DNA of 18,416 nt, taken from the NCBI GenBank assembly GCA_016713335.1, contig JADJPH010000044.1, forward strand, positions 1 through 18,416, written 5' to 3'. This document shows, piece by piece, positions 15,116-18,416 of this stretch. Every line of letters starts with the position of its first letter. Position 1 is the first letter of the stretch. The position numbers and the translations under genes are program-made. A model generated the notes under the pieces. It was not told where the DNA came from. It saw nothing but the letters and a program-made list of their open reading frames with translations, and ran no database searches. Source of the DNA: Candidatus Fredericiella danica (GTDB taxonomy: Bacteria; Chloroflexota; Anaerolineae; Caldilineales; Caldilineaceae).

Positions 15116-16975
15116 ATGTCCGATGCACCACCACGAAGTGAATACTCCTGGCGCCGCATTGTCGTCGCATTGCTGCTGCTGGCGATTCTGATTGGGCTGC
15201 TCTATGGGGGCTATCAGACGACGCGCACCGGACTTGCCGCCTGGGAGGCATACCGCGCGGCGGAGCGGGTTGCGGGCATGGTCCGGCGCCCGGCGGGAAC
15301 GTATGAACTGCCGGCACTGCGCGCCAACCTGACCCAACTGGATGCAAGCCTGGGTGAAGTGCAAAAAGGCGTTGAACCCGTGCAGGGGTTGCTGCCGTCG
15401 CTGGCGGATGTCCCGCAGGTGGGCAAGACGTTGGTCGTGCTGCCGGAACTCCTGGATGCGGGCAGGCAGGCGGCGCAGCTTGGCATCGTTACCATCGACA
15501 AAGTTGGGCCAGAAATCATCGCCGCGGCGGGTGGCGGCGCGGATATTGCGACGTTGGCCACGGCGCTGGCGAAGGCAGGCCCGGCGCTGCCTGAACTTGC
15601 GCCGCTGGTGGTGGCGCTGGACAAGACGTTGCAGGGGCTGCCTGCCGACGCGCTGCCCCCACACACTGGCCGCACCGTTACGCCTCTGGCACGAAAACGC
15701 CTCGCTGGTCGAGGCTTCCGGCCGAGTTAGGGCCACAACTGCCGTGGCTGCTGGGGATGGATGGCCCGCGCACCTATCTGCTCATGGTGCAGAACAACGA
15801 TGAACTGCGCGCCACTGGCGGCTTTATCTCCGCCTTTGGACTTATCACGATGGATCAAGGCAAGGTCACCTCCGCCGACTTCGCCGACAGCTACACCGTC
15901 TTCCGCAATGAACTCCCCTATCCCCCGGCGCCGGCGCCGATGCGCCGGTACATGGGCATTCAACTGCTGACGGCGCGCGACGCAAATTGGTCGCCGGACC
16001 TGCCCACCACTGCCGCCGTGCTGCGCACGCTCTTTGAGCGCGACACGGGCGTGACGATCGATGGGATTATCACAGTGGACCAGGGTGCGTTGCGCCACCT
16101 GCTTACTGCGCTCGGCCCGGTGACGGTCGCGGGCGTTGCCGAGCCGGTCACGGCGGACAACGTCAATGACCAGATGATCAAATTCTGGGAGCAGCCGGGG
16201 CAGTTCACCGACCAGAGCGACGACGACTGGTGGTTGCGGCGCAAGGACTTCATGGGTGTCGTGGCCAAGGAATTGATGACCCGGCTTGAGGCGGGCGATC
16301 TACCGATTCGCAACCTGATCGCAGAACTGCAGGCGGCGCTGGTGGATCGACCCTCAATTATGGCTTGCCGATGCCGGAGGCCGGCGGCGCTGGCCGCGAA
16401 TGGATGGGATGGTGCGTTGCATCCGGCGCCGGGGGCGGACTTTGTGGCGGTTGTCGATGCCAATCTGGGGTACAACAAGGTGGATGCAGCATTGCAGCGC
16501 AGCCTTGACTACAGCGTCACCTGGCCTGCCGGCCCAGCCGCGCCGGCGCTGGCCGCGCTGACCGTCACCTATACCCATACTGCGACGACCGGAAGATCCT
16601 GTCTGCGACCCGCCGCGATATGGTGACACCTACGCTGACCTTGTGGGCCGGTGTGCGTTTCTCTATACCCGCGTCTATGTTCCCGGTGGGAGCCAACTGC
16701 TGGGCGTTGACGGCGTTGACCAATCCACGGTCGGCAGCCAACTGGGCGAGGCAGGCACCCTGGAGTTTGCGACCTTTCAGATTCTACCACCCGGTGAAAC
16801 GCGCAGTATTGTCTATCGGTATCAGTTGCCGGCGGGGATCACGCCGGAGAGCTACCGGCTAATCGTGCAGCGCCAGGCCGGAATCCCACCGCTGCCGGTG
16901 ACGGTGCGGGTTGGAGAGGCGGAGCCAAGGAAGAGCGTGTTGGTTGATGGGGTATGGAAGGTGAACGAAGAGTGA
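15116..16975 (+). CDS. DUF4012 domain membrane-anchored protein, frameshifted
   Basis: This is a DUF4012 protein of about 620 residues, a family found in Chloroflexota and Actinobacteria, often near surface-polysaccharide genes, without known reaction. A basic N-terminus (SEYSWRR) leads to a transmembrane helix (IVVALLLLAILIGLLYGGY), then an extracytoplasmic helical region. The DUF4012 core begins PQLPWLLGMDGPRTYLLMVQ and NNDELRATGGFISAFGLITM, followed by WSPDLPTTAAVLRTLFERDT, IDGIITVDQGALRHLLTALG, LGYNKVDAALQRSLDYSV and, at the end, CDPPRYGDTYADLVGR with FLYTRVYVPGGSQLLGV. Frame breaks lie near 15680, 15735, 16360-16400 and 16585; restoring a base in the CC at 16585 region joins TATT to PEDPVCDPP. 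No strong Shine-Dalgarno precedes 15116. The stop TGA overlaps the next start as TGATG. Confidence 0.87.
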
Positions 16976-18416
16976 TGCGACCAAAACTGACTGTGGTCGA
17001 TGATCAGCTGCTAGACCGAATTATTGATGAATCGCGCCATCCTGGCCACAACCGGTATGGAACCGGAGGACTAGTTGCGCCGGCGGCTGTTGGATGCCGG
17101 CGCCTACCGCCGACGACGGGCGGATCCTGTGCCCCGCAGATATCATCGATCGTGCTTCTCCCGGCCAAGTTCCGGCACTTTCAAGTTGTACAACCGCGAC
17201 GGCGAAGTTCAGGCCGATATCGGTGAAAGATCGATGCACTTCACGCCGGGATCCTCCGCTGAAGGTGCAGGACCATCGCTTCCGGTGCGACCGCCACGCC
17301 CGCACCGCTGATTTCGCCGGAATATGGGCGGCTCGTCGATGGGCTCGACAACATCCCCATCTTCCACCACCGCGTTTCCGACCCCGAAGACATCGAGCCA
17401 AACATCTTGGACGCTTTCGGCGTCTTTATCTGTGCCTGACAAACTCAAGAAACTTCGGTCGTCTCTCCGGCGCCTTCACCGAGCACGGGTCCGGATGGCG
17501 GAGATGATGCAGTTGTTCCGCCGATCGGGCAGACCTGACTTCCACCCTCTCGATCTTTACTGATCACGGCCACCGGCAATTTCCGCTATTCAGAAGACCT
17601 GGTCAAACCTGCTCGACTGTGTCGAGTGGGGCATCCCGGTTTGAAATCGTCCCGGTGACACTGTGGGGCTACGCGCCGCGGCAACACTTGTCGGCGGCCG
17701 TCTTTCATTGCGTGGACACATTGGCCGGCGTGGTCGCCAGCCGGCTCGTCAAACCCGGCGCGCCGGTGCTCTTGGCGGCGCACCTGCCGAATTCATGCGT
17801 GAAACGCTACGTCGCCGATGCTGGGGATCAGGCGCTCTATCTAGATGTGCTCCAATGCCCAGGTGGGAGAAGCGGCTCGGGTTCCGACCCAGGCGTATAT
17901 GGCGCTGGGCGACGCCGAGGTGGATGCGCAGGCAGGGGCCGAAACCTTTGGCGGCGCATTCTTTCGCAGCGCCTTGCCGGCATCAACTCGGTTTCCGGTC
18001 ACGGCACTCGATTTTGTCTGGTGCTGGCCTGCCGAAGTTGGTCTTCGACCACGAAACCTGCACGCAGGCGTTGCCGCAGTTGGCGCGCCCGCGCTGCGCA
18101 TCCTGGATGACCTGCCCACGTTCCGCTTGTTGCAGGCTTCGCTGGCAGAGATGCACACCAATCACCCGCACCGCATACGCTGGCGAACTGGGAGAGGAAG
18201 CACTCTACCTTCCCGGTCCGGCAACCTTTGACCGCAAGAATCGCGAGACGTGGGAGGCGCGAGCGGCAGCCAGACCCTCTGGCAGCGTGCGGTGGCAGGT
18301 AAAACAACGCCTGGCAGCCTACCGGCCCGTGGCGACAGGCGCGTTAGCCGATGCCGAGATGCTCCGCCTGATTCGCAGCGGCATAGCCCAGGCGACACCC
18401 CGCTTCCCCGTAATCC
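16975..18416 (+). CDS. MttB-family (trimethylamine:corrinoid-type) methyltransferase, frameshifted, cut by the right edge
   Basis: This gene has the fingerprints of the trimethylamine methyltransferase MttB superfamily. The N-terminus reads MRPKLTVVDDQLLDRIIDE. After frame changes come ILATTGME, LRRRLLDAGAY, LYNRDGEVQADIG with HFTPGSS, TADFA, GLDNIP, DIEPNILDA, LYLCLTNS, SGAFTEHG, MAEMMQLFRR, VFHCVDTLAGVVASRLVKPG, APVLL, GAETFGGAFF, LAGINSVSG and, near the end, ILDDLPTF and EMLRLIRSGIAQATP. About 480 codons are present, nearly full length, and no stop is reached. Family members pass a methyl group from an amine to a corrinoid protein. Pyrrolysine forms read through UAG; I see no candidate in-frame UAG, so a non-pyrrolysine member (glycine betaine-like substrates) is more likely. 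Frameshifts occur about every 50-150 bases. No corrinoid protein gene is visible; it may lie to the right. Confidence 0.85.

Noticed and set aside
16975..18416. Pyrrolysine (UAG read-through) in the MttB-like gene
   Set aside because: No in-frame UAG could be placed at a candidate site, and with this many frameshifts any stop codon is uninformative.
1..18416. tRNA, rRNA, CRISPR array, insertion sequence or phage genes
   Set aside because: I found no cloverleaf, rRNA-like stretch, regularly spaced direct repeats, transposase motifs or phage structural genes.

Overview
The window is a GC-rich (roughly 60%) bacterial segment. Its gene content suggests a Chloroflexota member, probably Anaerolineae/Caldilineae: an RbsABC-type importer with a DUF2291 protein, a split transketolase, a LysM plus Ig-like secreted protein, DUF4012, and an MttB-family methyltransferase. 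The assignment rests on protein flavour only; no rRNA or marker gene is present.

Left block (about 1-7457, minus strand): one sugar-uptake and catabolism operon, read right to left from a promoter at 7512-7540. It encodes transketolase N-terminal and C-terminal subunits, an FGGY sugar kinase, a DUF2291 protein, and the ATPase, permease and substrate-binding lipoprotein (cut by the left edge) of a ribose-type ABC importer. A SorC-type regulator (7608-8569, plus) diverges from it. The 150-bp gap between them holds back-to-back promoters, one perfect 8-bp inverted repeat and three copies of TGAATAAATA placed where a repressor would act. The pathway read from this is: import a sugar, phosphorylate it, and cleave or transfer a two-carbon unit with the split transketolase. 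The arrangement resembles described D-apiose loci, but the substrate cannot be read from the sequence.

Middle block (8597-13949): an isoprenylcysteine-methyltransferase-like membrane protein (minus), then a plus-strand run from a good promoter at 9416-9444. That run encodes a secreted LysM/Ig-repeat protein, a SIS-domain sugar isomerase-like protein, a shikimate-dehydrogenase-like protein lacking its nucleotide-binding segment, a PfkB kinase, and a YdeI/OmpD-associated protein. The first three genes overlap by 4 bp at each junction, so a cell-surface protein and a small sugar-phosphate module are translationally linked.

Right block (14013-18416): an NDP-sugar epimerase, a DUF4012 protein, and an MttB-family methyltransferase that runs off the right edge.

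An important caveat is that most genes carry single-base frameshifts that are undone by restoring one base, often in a homopolymer. They are dense at 1-5600 and 17000-18416 and sparse in the middle. This looks like consensus error towards contig ends rather than gene decay. Broken genes are therefore annotated as single CDSs with approximate ends.
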